A stretch of 64,000 bases of DNA from Jiangella sp. DSM 45060 (lineage in GTDB: Bacteria > Actinomycetota > Actinomycetes > Jiangellales > Jiangellaceae). The notes beneath the pieces were generated by a model. The model worked only from the letters and a program-made list of their open reading frames with translations. It did not search any database and was not told where the DNA came from. Positions within the stretch are counted from its first letter, which is position 1; every line of letters begins with the position of its first letter. Position numbers and translations under genes: made by a program. The stretch lies in assembly GCF_900105175.1 (NCBI RefSeq), contig NZ_LT629771.1, forward strand, positions 1,240,001 through 1,304,000, given 5' to 3'. This document shows positions 8,511-16,237 of this stretch, one piece after another.

Positions 8511-9346
8511 GCCGCCGGGTGACACCGCGCCGCGCGCTGACCGGCGCCGGGCTGTTCGCGGCGACCGCGCTGCTGATCGTCGTCTGCCTGTTCCCCTTCT
8601 ACTGGATGTTCGTCACGTCGATCAAACCCGAGACGGAGATCTTCACCGAGACGCCGCGGCTGTGGACCACGAACCCGACGTTCGAGCGCTACGGCGCGCT
8701 GTTCGAGGGCGACTTCCTGCAGCAGTTGGTCAACTCGGCGATCATCTCGGTGGCGACGGTCGCGCTGACGCTGCTGCTGGCGGTCGTCGCCGCCTACGCA
8801 CTGGCCCGGCTGCACGTGCGCGGCAAGACGGTCCTGCTGGTCGTGCTGCTGGCACTGCAGATGCTGCCGGAGATCGTCCTGATCATCCCGCTCTACCGGT
8901 TCGCCATCGACGCCGGCCTCATCAACACGCTGATCGGCGTCGTCGTCGCCAACCTGACGATGACCGTGGCGTTCACGATCTGGCTGGTCCGCGGCTACCT
9001 CGTCGGCATCCCGATCGAGATCGAGGAGGCCGCTTGGGTCGACGGGGCCAGCCGGTTCACCGCGCTGTGGCGGATCGTGCTGCCGCTGGCCTGGCCCGGC
9101 ATCGCGGCGGCCGCCGTCCAGGGCTTCATCAGCGCCTGGAACGAACTGCTCATCGCCGTCACGTTCCTGCGCAAGGAGGAGCTCAAGACGCTGCCCGTCG
9201 CGCTGCAATCGTTCTTCAACGAGTACTTCGTCGACTGGGGCGGCGTCATGGCCGCTTCGACGCTGTTCTCCATCCCGATCCTGGTGTTCTTCGGGCTGAT
9301 CCAACGGCGACTGGCCCAGGGCTTCGGAGGCGCCGTGAAGGGATGA
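8507..9346 (+). CDS. Sugar ABC transporter permease, MalG type (importer 1)
   Basis: The 279-aa protein starts at GTG 8507 in a GTGA overlap with the previous stop. It shows the MalG-type N-terminal segment FPFYWMFVTSIKP, five to six membrane helices and the EAA loop EEAAWVDGASRF. It is the last gene of the BtpA-importer operon; a weak hairpin follows 18 bases after the stop. It pairs with the MalF-type permease to form the pore. Confidence 0.93.
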   Translation: MSRRVTPRRALTGAGLFAATALLIVVCLFPFYWMFVTSIKPETEIFTETPRLWTTNPTFERYGALFEGDFLQQLVNSAIISVATVALTLLLAVVAAYALARLHVRGKTVLLVVLLALQMLPEIVLIIPLYRFAIDAGLINTLIGVVVANLTMTVAFTIWLVRGYLVGIPIEIEEAAWVDGASRFTALWRIVLPLAWPGIAAAAVQGFISAWNELLIAVTFLRKEELKTLPVALQSFFNEYFVDWGGVMAASTLFSIPILVFFGLIQRRLAQGFGGAVKG

Positions 9347-9363
9347 TCCGGCCCGCTGTGCCC

Positions 9364-9385
9364 AGCCGCTGAACCCGGGGCGGCT
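9364..9385 (+). terminator. Weak hairpin after importer 1
   Basis: AGCCGC (9364-9369) and GCGGCT (9380-9385) form a perfect 6-bp stem with a 10-base loop, 18 bases after the permease stop. There is no U-tract, and stem-loops of this size occur by chance in such GC-rich DNA. It is only a candidate end of the operon. Confidence 0.25.
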
Positions 9386-9475
9386 CCCGAGCCCGCCAGA
9401 TTCGTGGACGGCCTCCGAGGGTTGACGGCGATTCACCCGGAGTGGTTTCATCGGGATCTTATCTCATACAACTCT

Positions 9476-9492
9476 GTTGCACTATACACAAC
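9476..9492 (+). promoter_or_regulatory. Candidate IclR operator, copy 1
   Basis: GTTGCACTATACACAAC is an imperfect 17-bp inverted repeat (outer arms GTTG and CAAC) 14 bases upstream of the ATG of the propeller gene. A closely similar 17-bp palindrome lies at 11513-11529 before the SDR operon, and the IclR gene lies between the two. The AT-rich core also contains TATACA, which could serve as a -10 box. Confidence 0.5.
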
Positions 9493-9505
9493 AACTGGAG
9501 TTGCC

Positions 9506-10531
9506 ATGGATGCCGACTTCCGACCCACTCCTGTCAGCCGTCGGCGGCTGCTTCAAGGTGCCGCAGCCGTCGGCGCGGCCACGGCCGTGCCGGCGATGCT
9601 GGCCACGCCGGCGCACGCGCTCGCCGGCTGGCCCACGTTCACCTATGCCGGCCTGCCGTTCGATCGGGAGAGTCTCGCCTACAACCCCACCGGCGAGCTC
9701 ATCTTTCCCTGCATACGGCGAGCCGAGGGGCGGGCACCGGATCCGCTGGCGCGGTACTACCTGTACTACGCGCCGCATGACGCACCGGGCGGCATCTGTC
9801 TGGCGTACGGCGACTCGTTGTCCGGGCCGTTCACCGAGTACGCCGGAAACCCGATCGTGTCGCGCACGTGGTCACCGCACTACAGCGTCTCGCACGTCTC
9901 GTCGCCGCACGTCCTGTGGAATGAGTCGAATCGCCGCTTCTACCTGTACTTCCACGGCGAGAACACCACGACCCGGCTGGCGCGGTCCGACGACGGCGTC
10001 CACTGGACGTACGACAGCATCGTGATCACCACCGCGATGCTGCCGAGCAACGTCACCGAGACGTCGTACGCCCGGGTGTTCCGCCACACCATTCCGAGCA
10101 AGTCCAACACGTACCTCATGCTGTTCATGGGCAACCAGGCCGGCACCCGGAAGATCTTCCTCGCCTGGTCGAACGACCAGCGTGCGTGGTCGGTGCGACA
10201 GACTCCGGTGGTGTCCCCGGCGGCCGACGGTGAGGCACAGATCGGCAATCCGCACCTCGTCATCAAGGACGGCGTCCCCCACGTGATCTACAACGGCTCC
10301 TCGGGGCCGATCTATGTGACCCGGGTCGGTGCGGAGTTCGACCAGGAGGCACACCTCGGTGTCCTGCATCGTGGCTCGGCGGGCTTTCCCGACCACGGCC
10401 GTACGGCGGCGCCGTCGTTCGCCCAGGAGGGCGGCACCATCCACATGTTCACCGAGAGCGGCCCGAGGCTCGACGCGCGCATCGCCCGGTCGACGGCTCC
10501 GGCTGTTGCGGGCATCTCGTTCCCGACCTGA
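9506..10531 (+). CDS. Tat-exported GH43/GH32-like beta-propeller protein
   Basis: This 341-aa protein starts at ATG 9506 after CTGGAG. A twin-arginine signal is visible as SRRRLLQGAAAVG and ends near ATPAHALA. The remainder consists of repeating segments such as YYLYYAPHD, YLYFHGENTT and WSNDQRAWS. These are the blade-like repeats of five-bladed propellers found in glycoside hydrolase clans GH43/62 and GH32/68. The three catalytic acidic residues cannot be assigned with certainty, so activity (arabinosidase, xylosidase or other) is not claimed. It stands alone behind an IclR-like operator and is convergent with the IclR gene. Likely job: extracellular trimming of the polysaccharide whose products importer 2 takes up. 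Confidence 0.75.
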   Translation: MDADFRPTPVSRRRLLQGAAAVGAATAVPAMLATPAHALAGWPTFTYAGLPFDRESLAYNPTGELIFPCIRRAEGRAPDPLARYYLYYAPHDAPGGICLAYGDSLSGPFTEYAGNPIVSRTWSPHYSVSHVSSPHVLWNESNRRFYLYFHGENTTTRLARSDDGVHWTYDSIVITTAMLPSNVTETSYARVFRHTIPSKSNTYLMLFMGNQAGTRKIFLAWSNDQRAWSVRQTPVVSPAADGEAQIGNPHLVIKDGVPHVIYNGSSGPIYVTRVGAEFDQEAHLGVLHRGSAGFPDHGRTAAPSFAQEGGTIHMFTESGPRLDARIARSTAPAVAGISFPT

Positions 10532-10558
10532 TCGTCGACCGCCGGCAGTGCGGGGCGA

Positions 10559-11320
10559 CTACGCACCGAGGTCGTGGCTGACGAGGCGAGCGGTGCGGAC
10601 ACAGGCTGAGCCGAGCTCGTCGCGGTGGTCCTTGACGCGATAGGTCGGTCCGGACACGGTGACGGCGGCGACGGGTTCTCCTGACGCATCGGTGATGGCG
10701 GCGCCGAGCCGGATGACGTCGTCGTGGCGGTTGACCGTGGCCCAGCCGTGGGCCGCGGCCCGTTCGATCTCGGTGCTGAGATCGGCGAGATCGGCATGGT
10801 TCTCGACCGGCTCCGGTGCCAGCCGCGCCAGCACCGCGGCCCGCTCGTGGGGAGTCAGAGCAGCGAGGATGGCCCGGCCCATGGCCGTCACTCGCAGGTC
10901 GAGCCGGCGCCCCACGGAGGAGCGGACGAACAACGACCTGTCCGGCTGGTACTCGTCGAGGTACACCACCGAGTCCCCCTCGCGGACCGCGAGGTGGACC
11001 GTTTCTCCCGTCTGATCCCGCAGCGCGCGCAGGTGGGGGCCGGCGACGTCGCTTAGGTGGGCCTTGCTGACCTGGAACGCCTGGGTCAGGCGCATCGCCC
11101 TGCCGCCGAGCGTGTAGTGACGATCCTTCTCGCGCTGGCGCACGTAGCCACGCTCGCGCAAGGCGCTCAGCAGGCGTGAGGTGGTGCCTTTGTCGAGATC
11201 GGCTGCCGCGGCGACGGCGGTGACGCTGATGCCGTCGGGTGCGGCCGCGACGATCTCCAGCAACGTGAGCCCGCGGAGGAGTGTGCGGGCGGCTGGCGGA
11301 TCCGGCGCCTCAGCGGCCAT
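10559..11320 (-). CDS. IclR family transcriptional regulator
   Basis: The 253-aa protein has an N-terminal winged helix (LRGLTLLEIVAAA, then DLDKGTTSRLLSAL as recognition helix) and the C-terminal IclR effector domain with LRDQTGETVHLAVREG and MGRAILAAL. This is the normal length and layout of the family, which senses small organic acids such as KDG or glyoxylate. It lies between the propeller gene and the SDR-led catabolic operon. The same 17-bp palindrome type precedes both, so it is the obvious local regulator. KdgR-type IclR proteins respond to 2-keto-3-deoxygluconate, which fits the uronate enzymes downstream; this link is inference. Confidence 0.93.
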   Translation of the reverse strand: MAAEAPDPPAARTLLRGLTLLEIVAAAPDGISVTAVAAAADLDKGTTSRLLSALRERGYVRQREKDRHYTLGGRAMRLTQAFQVSKAHLSDVAGPHLRALRDQTGETVHLAVREGDSVVYLDEYQPDRSLFVRSSVGRRLDLRVTAMGRAILAALTPHERAAVLARLAPEPVENHADLADLSTEIERAAAHGWATVNRHDDVIRLGAAITDASGEPVAAVTVSGPTYRVKDHRDELGSACVRTARLVSHDLGA

Positions 11321-11463
11321 GCGGTCATCGCCTCCGACCTGGGTTGACCGGTCTCATCTGACGCAACGTGATCGCGCCGAAAACAAGCTGCCATCGCAGG
11401 TCCTGGTCGTCAAACGTGCTGGCCGCCGCCGATGCCAGGCAGCGTACGGGCGAGCTGCGGGTC

Positions 11464-11492
11464 TTGACAGGTCGTGCCCGGCGGACCACCAT
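11464..11492 (+). promoter_or_regulatory. Possible promoter for the SDR/importer 2 operon
   Basis: A perfect TTGACA (11464-11469) is followed after 17 bases by CACCAT (11487-11492), a poor -10 that keeps only the A at position 2 and the T at position 6. The IclR-like palindrome lies 20 bases further downstream, in the position of a blocking operator. The alternative is that another -10 such as TATGTT (11509-11514) is used. Confidence 0.35.
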
Positions 11493-11512
11493 GTCTCACA
11501 TGTTAAGTCTAT

Positions 11513-11529
11513 GTTGCATAGAATGCAAC
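11513..11529 (+). promoter_or_regulatory. Candidate IclR operator, copy 2
   Basis: GTTGCATAGAATGCAAC is an almost perfect 17-bp palindrome (GTTGCA / TGCAAC with a 5-base centre) in the gap between the divergent IclR and SDR genes. It shares its outer bases with copy 1 at 9476-9492. Its position also argues that the SDR starts at GTG 11550 rather than at the ATG codons inside the palindrome. Confidence 0.55.
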
Positions 11530-11549
11530 AGCGCCCAGGGTGTCGGGCT

Positions 11550-12275
11550 GTGACCGCCGGTGCGCTGCGGGGGAAGGTCGTCGTGGTCACCGGCGCGGCG
11601 GGTGGCATCGGCGCGGCGATCGCCAGTGCCTGCCACCATGCCGGTGCGACGGTCCGAGCAGCAGACCTGCGGCCCGGCGACGTCGAGGCTCCGTGGCGGA
11701 GCGACCTGCTCGACGTGACCGATCCCGCGGCCACCCGCGCCTTCGCCGAGGCGGTCGCGGCCGACCACGGCGGCATCGACGGCCTCGTCAACAACGCCGG
11801 CATCAGCGACAAGCGGCGTCTCGAGAACCTGGACGACGCGACGCTGGCGGCCATCCACGCGACCAATCTCGTCGCTCCCGTCACCATGGTCCGCTCCGCG
11901 CTGCCGGCGCTGCGCGATGCGGCGAGCATCGTGAACATCTCGTCCATCAGGGCGCGTCTCGGCTTCTCCGGCGACGTCGCCTACCTCGCCGCGAAGGGCG
12001 GCCTGGAGGCGGCAACCCGCGGCCTCGCCGTCGAGCTGGCGGCACGTGGCATCCGAGCCAACGCCGTGGCTCCCGGCGCCATCGAGACCGACCTGAATCG
12101 GCAGGTGCTCGACGATCCCGACACCCTCGCGCGGGTGGTGGGGCGCATCCCACTCGGCCGGACCGGGAAGCCGGCAGACGTCGCCGGCGCCGTCGCCTTC
12201 CTGCTCAGCGACGCCGCCGCGTTCATCACCGGAACCGTGCTCGACGTGGACGGCGGCCAGACGATCTACGGCTGA
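11550..12275 (+). CDS. SDR family oxidoreductase (KduD-like)
   Basis: The 241-aa classical short-chain dehydrogenase has TGAAGGIGAA (NAD(P)-binding), NNAG, SS at the catalytic serine, YLAAK (catalytic Tyr/Lys) and DGGQTIYG at the C-terminus. GTG 11550 is preferred, with AGGG nine bases upstream, because two earlier in-frame ATGs lie within the operator palindrome. Its neighbours are an RraA-like aldolase, importer 2, mannonate dehydratase and PL8 lyase. A role as 2-dehydro-3-deoxy-D-gluconate 5-dehydrogenase (KduD) or as a fructuronate/mannonate-type reductase would therefore fit. The substrate is inferred from context only. Confidence 0.85.
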   Translation: MTAGALRGKVVVVTGAAGGIGAAIASACHHAGATVRAADLRPGDVEAPWRSDLLDVTDPAATRAFAEAVAADHGGIDGLVNNAGISDKRRLENLDDATLAAIHATNLVAPVTMVRSALPALRDAASIVNISSIRARLGFSGDVAYLAAKGGLEAATRGLAVELAARGIRANAVAPGAIETDLNRQVLDDPDTLARVVGRIPLGRTGKPADVAGAVAFLLSDAAAFITGTVLDVDGGQTIYG

Positions 12276-12343
12276 CGCCGTACCCCTACCCGGCCTCGGC
12301 GCACAGCGCCGGCGCCTGGATCCCCAACCGAGAGGACACTGCC

Positions 12344-13045
12344 GTGACCGGCATCTACGACTATGACGTTCCCGTACTCGACCTCGTGAAGCGCTACCAG
12401 AACCTGTACTCCGGCGCTGTGTACGACGTCCTGGACGAGATGGGGCTGCCGCATCAGGCGCTGGCCACCGACCTCAAACCGGTCCTGCCGACCATGGTGG
12501 TCGCCGGCCCGGCGTTCACCATGAAGGGCATCCCGGACTCCGCGGGCAACCCGGAACTGCGGGCCCGGCGCATCCATATGTTCACGGACATGAAGGCGAC
12601 CGGCGTTCCGCTGATCGACGTGCGCGACTGCAGTTTCGACATGCAGGCGGCGCACTACGGCGAGATGAACGCCACGGTGGGCAAGTCGTGCGGGGTCGTG
12701 GGCGCGGTGATCGACGGCGGCTGCCGCGACACCGCGTTCCTCATCCGCGACGAGTTCCCGGTCTTCTGCCGCTACCAGTCGCCGGTCGAGGCCTACCGCC
12801 GCTGGAGCTACTACGAGTGGCAGCAGCCCGTCGCGCTTCGCGGAGCCCTCACGGCCGTCGTCCCCGTCAACCCGGGCGACTTCGTCTGCGGCGATCTCGA
12901 CGGCGTCGTCATCGTGCCGAAGGACGTGGTCGTCGAGGTGCTCGAGAAGACCGAGGACCTCGTCGAGCGGGAGAACGGCGTGCGCGCGGAGTTCGTCTCG
13001 GGCGGTGACCCGGTCGAGATCTACCAGCGTCACGGCCGGCTGTGA
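12344..13045 (+). CDS. RraA-like fold protein, putative 2-oxo-acid aldolase
   Basis: This 233-aa protein starts at GTG 12344 after AGAGGA. It has the RraA/demethylmenaquinone-methyltransferase-like fold: SGAVYDVLDEMG near the start and GAVIDGGCRDT in the middle. In class II pyruvate aldolases of this fold (HMG/CHA aldolase) the GGxRD segment supplies the metal-ligand Asp and the substrate-binding Arg. It is well separated from RNase E inhibitors, which lack the catalytic set. In an operon with a KduD-like SDR and a mannonate dehydratase it could cleave a 2-keto-3-deoxy sugar acid to pyruvate and an aldehyde. No KDG kinase or classical KDPG aldolase is seen in the window. Confidence 0.75.
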   Translation: MTGIYDYDVPVLDLVKRYQNLYSGAVYDVLDEMGLPHQALATDLKPVLPTMVVAGPAFTMKGIPDSAGNPELRARRIHMFTDMKATGVPLIDVRDCSFDMQAAHYGEMNATVGKSCGVVGAVIDGGCRDTAFLIRDEFPVFCRYQSPVEAYRRWSYYEWQQPVALRGALTAVVPVNPGDFVCGDLDGVVIVPKDVVVEVLEKTEDLVERENGVRAEFVSGGDPVEIYQRHGRL

Positions 13046-13079
13046 CCTGAGCGCCGGTCCGGCTGGTGAGGGAGGATCG

Positions 13080-14024
13080 ATGGCAGACGTGCTCATGACG
13101 GCGCCGGCGCGGCCGAACGAGGCGACGCGCCCGCCGGCAGGCGGGGACGGCCGGGCCCGGCGCGAAGCGCTCTGGGGCTACGGCTTCATCGCACCGCAGG
13201 TGCTGGGCTTCCTGGTGTTCGTGCTCGGGCCGCTGGTCGCCGTCTTCTATTACAGCTTCCACGACTACAACACGTTCACCGGCGACATGTCCTTCATCGG
13301 CGTGGAGAACTATCGGGAGCTCGCGTCCAGTGGGACGTTCGCCACCGTCCTGCGCAACACGGCGGTGTTCTCGCTGGGCGTCATCCCCGCCAACATCGTC
13401 CTCGGCATCGCGCTGGCCGTCCTGGTCAACCGGCAGTGGCCGGCCATCGCCTTCTTCCGGACGGCGTTCTTCGTGCCCGTCGTCATCTCGCTCGTGGCGT
13501 GGTCGCTCGTCTGGGATTACCTGCTGCAGGCCAACGGCGGGCTCAACGCGGCTCTCGACGCCGTGGGCATCGACGGCCCGAACTGGCTGGAGGATCCGGC
13601 ATGGGCCATGGTCGCCGTCGTGGTCGTGCAGGTCTTCAAGGTGGTGGGGATCAGCATGATCCTCTTTCTGGCCGCTCTGCAGGAGGTGCCGCAGGAGGTG
13701 GTCGAGGCCGCCCGGGTGGACGGGGCCGGGACGTTCGCGATCCTGCGGCGCATCACGCTGCCGCTGATCAGCCCGACGATCCTGCTGGTCGCCATCCTCG
13801 CCACCATCAACTCGCTCAAGGCGTTCGCGCAGGTCTTCCTGCTCACCGAGGGCGGGCCGGGACTCTCCACGACCATCCTCGGCTACTACATCTACGACCA
13901 GGCGTTCGAGGCGTTCAAGAACGGCTACGCCAGCACGCTCGCGGTCGTGCTGTTCGTGATCGTCCTGGCCCTGACCATCGCCCAGTGGTGGACCCGCAGG
14001 AGGTGGGTCTTCAATGAGTCGTGA
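13080..14024 (+). CDS. Sugar ABC transporter permease, MalF type (importer 2)
   Basis: A 314-aa six-helix permease starts at ATG 13080 after GGAGG. It shows the first helix GFIAPQVLGFLVFVLGPL and the EAA loop EAARVDGAGTFA. It overlaps the next permease by 11 bases. Gene order here is permease, permease, binding protein, the reverse of the other three importers in the window, so this set probably has a separate history. No ATPase gene is nearby. Confidence 0.93.
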   Translation: MADVLMTAPARPNEATRPPAGGDGRARREALWGYGFIAPQVLGFLVFVLGPLVAVFYYSFHDYNTFTGDMSFIGVENYRELASSGTFATVLRNTAVFSLGVIPANIVLGIALAVLVNRQWPAIAFFRTAFFVPVVISLVAWSLVWDYLLQANGGLNAALDAVGIDGPNWLEDPAWAMVAVVVVQVFKVVGISMILFLAALQEVPQEVVEAARVDGAGTFAILRRITLPLISPTILLVAILATINSLKAFAQVFLLTEGGPGLSTTILGYYIYDQAFEAFKNGYASTLAVVLFVIVLALTIAQWWTRRRWVFNES

Positions 14025-14892
14025 CGACACCGCCACCGTCCCACGCTCCACCGGACGAGCACGCCGGGCCACTGGGCGAGGGGCGACGTATCTCGTCCTC
14101 ACCGTTCTCGCGGTCCCGTTCGTCTTCCCGGTGTACTGGATGGTGGTCACCGGACTGAAACCGCTCGGCGAGGTGTTCGCGAACCCACCCGTCCTGTGGC
14201 CGGCCTCGCCGCAGTGGTCGAATTACCTGACACCGTTCCGCGACGGCGAGTTCGCCCGTCAGTTCCTCAACTCGACCTACATCGCGACACTCTCGACGCT
14301 CGGCGTGCTGGTGGTGGCCTCGTTGGCCGGCTACGCGTTCGCCCGGATCCGGTTCCGTGGCAACACGGTGTTGTTCATCATGCTGCTCAGCGCGCTGCTG
14401 ATCCCCGTCGAGGTGACCATCATCCCGCTGTTCCGGCTGATGGGATGGTTCGGCTGGATCGACACCCACTGGCCGCTCATCCTGCTGCCCGTCTTCGGCG
14501 GGTTCAGCGTCCTGGGCACGTTCCTCATGCGCCAGTTCTTCCTCGCCCTGCCCGCGGAGCTGGAGCAGGCGGGGCGCGTGGACGGCCTCGGCCGCTGGGG
14601 TCTGTTCTGGTACGTCGCGCTGCCGCTGGCCCGCCCGCCGCTGGCGGCGCTCGCGATCCTGGCTTTCCTGAACAGCTGGAACGAATTCCTCGAACCGCTC
14701 GTCTTCCTGCGCTCGCGGGAGCTGTGGACGATCCCGCTCGCGCTGAACTCGTTCGCCGATCCCAACACCGGAATCCCGATCTGGAACGTCCAGATGGCCG
14801 CTACCAGTCTGAGCGTGCTGCCGGTCCTGATCGTGTTCGTCTTCGCCCAGCGGCATTTCGTCCAGGGCATCGCCGGTACCGGCATCAAGTGA
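14014..14892 (+). CDS. Sugar ABC transporter permease, MalG type (importer 2)
   Basis: The 292-aa protein starts at ATG 14014, inside the end of the previous gene, with AGGAGG about ten bases upstream. It carries FVFPVYWMVVTGLKP, typical of MalG-type first helices, and an EAA loop (EQAGRVDGLGRW) in which the second Ala is replaced by Gly. It forms the channel with the preceding permease. Confidence 0.92.
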   Translation: MSRDDTATVPRSTGRARRATGRGATYLVLTVLAVPFVFPVYWMVVTGLKPLGEVFANPPVLWPASPQWSNYLTPFRDGEFARQFLNSTYIATLSTLGVLVVASLAGYAFARIRFRGNTVLFIMLLSALLIPVEVTIIPLFRLMGWFGWIDTHWPLILLPVFGGFSVLGTFLMRQFFLALPAELEQAGRVDGLGRWGLFWYVALPLARPPLAALAILAFLNSWNEFLEPLVFLRSRELWTIPLALNSFADPNTGIPIWNVQMAATSLSVLPVLIVFVFAQRHFVQGIAGTGIK

Positions 14893-14941
14893 GGCACGTC
14901 GACAGGCCGCGATCCATCCGACTCGAGAAGGGCAGTACCCG

Positions 14942-16237
14942 ATGAAGAGATACCGCCGGTCCCTCGTCGCGACGACGACAGCAGCGTCGCTGCTGGCAGT
15001 CGCGGGCGCATGCAGCGGTTCCGACAACACCGCCGGCGACGACGACAGCCCGGTCGACCTCACCATGACCGTCTGGACGGCCGACGAGGAGGTCATCGGC
15101 ACCTACGAGACGATGGCGGAGGAGTTCCGTGAGATCGACCCCCGCCTCGGCAGCCTGACCGTCCAGTCGATCCCGTTCGACAACTACCTGGGCCGGCTGA
15201 CCACGCAGCTCAGCGGTGGCGACGCGCCCGACCTCGGCTGGCTGGTCGAGGCGAACATCCCGGCTCTGGCCGAAGCGGGCGCGCTCGTGGACGTCGGCGA
15301 CGCGCTGCACGACTTCGAGGGCTACGACTTCGACGACATCGTGCCCGGCACCCTCACCGGGGTCGAGCGCGAGGACGGCCTGTTCGGCTATCCGTTCGCC
15401 AGCACAACGCATCCGATCATCGTCAACACCGACCTGTTCGCCGCCGCGGGCGTCGACAGCCCGGTCGAGCTGTTCGAGCGGGGGGAGTGGACGTGGGAGA
15501 ACCTGGCCCGCGTCTCGCGCGAGCTCGTCCAGTCCGGTGCAGCGGCCTACGGCTTCGACATCCCGCAGTTCCAGTACAGCCAGTACACCCAGATGACGCC
15601 GTTCCTGAAGGCCTTCGGCGCCGAGGCGTGGCCGGAGGGCACCCAGTGCGGGTACGACAGTCCCGAGGCGGTCGAGGCCGTGGAGTTCATCCGGACCATG
15701 GCGTTCGTCGACGACTCCTTCCCGGCGCCGGGAGAGACGTCGAGCTTCCCGACCGGAGACACCGGCATGTACCTCGGCCCGCCCAGCACCCTCAACAACC
15801 TGACCGACGCCGGCTTCGCCTTCGACCTGGTCCCGCAGCCGGAGGGATCGGCAGGGTTCGACCCGTTCTTCGGTCAGGCCGCGGTGGTCGCGTTCAGTAG
15901 CGGCGACGACATCGATGTGGCGTCGGACTTCCTGGCGTACATCAGCACCACCGAGAGCTCTCGGCGGCTGATGAAGTTCTTCATCCCGCCGCGCGCGTCG
16001 CTGCTCACCCCCGAGCTCGTCAGCGAATCCAACCCGATGATCAGCCCGGCGGCGGCACAGCGGTCCCTGATCGACACTCTCGACACGGCCGAGCAGCTGT
16101 CCTTCCCGCTGGCCATCCCCGAACTCGAGAGCGCGATCCGTCCGGTCATGGATGGGCTGTGGCAGCCGGAGGCCGACGTCGCCGCCGTGCTCGCCGAGGT
16201 CTGCGACGTGGCCGAGCCCATTCTGGAGTCGCAGTGA
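14942..16237 (+). CDS. Sugar ABC transporter substrate-binding lipoprotein (importer 2)
   Basis: The 431-aa protein starts at ATG 14942 after GAGAAGGGCAG. The signal ends in a lipobox-like AGAC with Cys24, predicting a lipid-anchored extracellular protein. Family-1 solute-binding features follow, including GRLTTQLSGGDAPDLGWL near residue 85. Its stop overlaps the GTG of the mannonate dehydratase, which ties uptake directly to uronate catabolism. Its cargo is therefore likely an oligouronide or the unsaturated disaccharide made by the PL8 lyase encoded two genes on. Confidence 0.92.
   Translation: MKRYRRSLVATTTAASLLAVAGACSGSDNTAGDDDSPVDLTMTVWTADEEVIGTYETMAEEFREIDPRLGSLTVQSIPFDNYLGRLTTQLSGGDAPDLGWLVEANIPALAEAGALVDVGDALHDFEGYDFDDIVPGTLTGVEREDGLFGYPFASTTHPIIVNTDLFAAAGVDSPVELFERGEWTWENLARVSRELVQSGAAAYGFDIPQFQYSQYTQMTPFLKAFGAEAWPEGTQCGYDSPEAVEAVEFIRTMAFVDDSFPAPGETSSFPTGDTGMYLGPPSTLNNLTDAGFAFDLVPQPEGSAGFDPFFGQAAVVAFSSGDDIDVASDFLAYISTTESSRRLMKFFIPPRASLLTPELVSESNPMISPAAAQRSLIDTLDTAEQLSFPLAIPELESAIRPVMDGLWQPEADVAAVLAEVCDVAEPILESQ

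Noticed and set aside
9347-9505. Riboswitch or structured RNA upstream of the propeller gene
   Set aside because: I see only a short palindrome fitting a protein operator and no extended pairing or known aptamer core.
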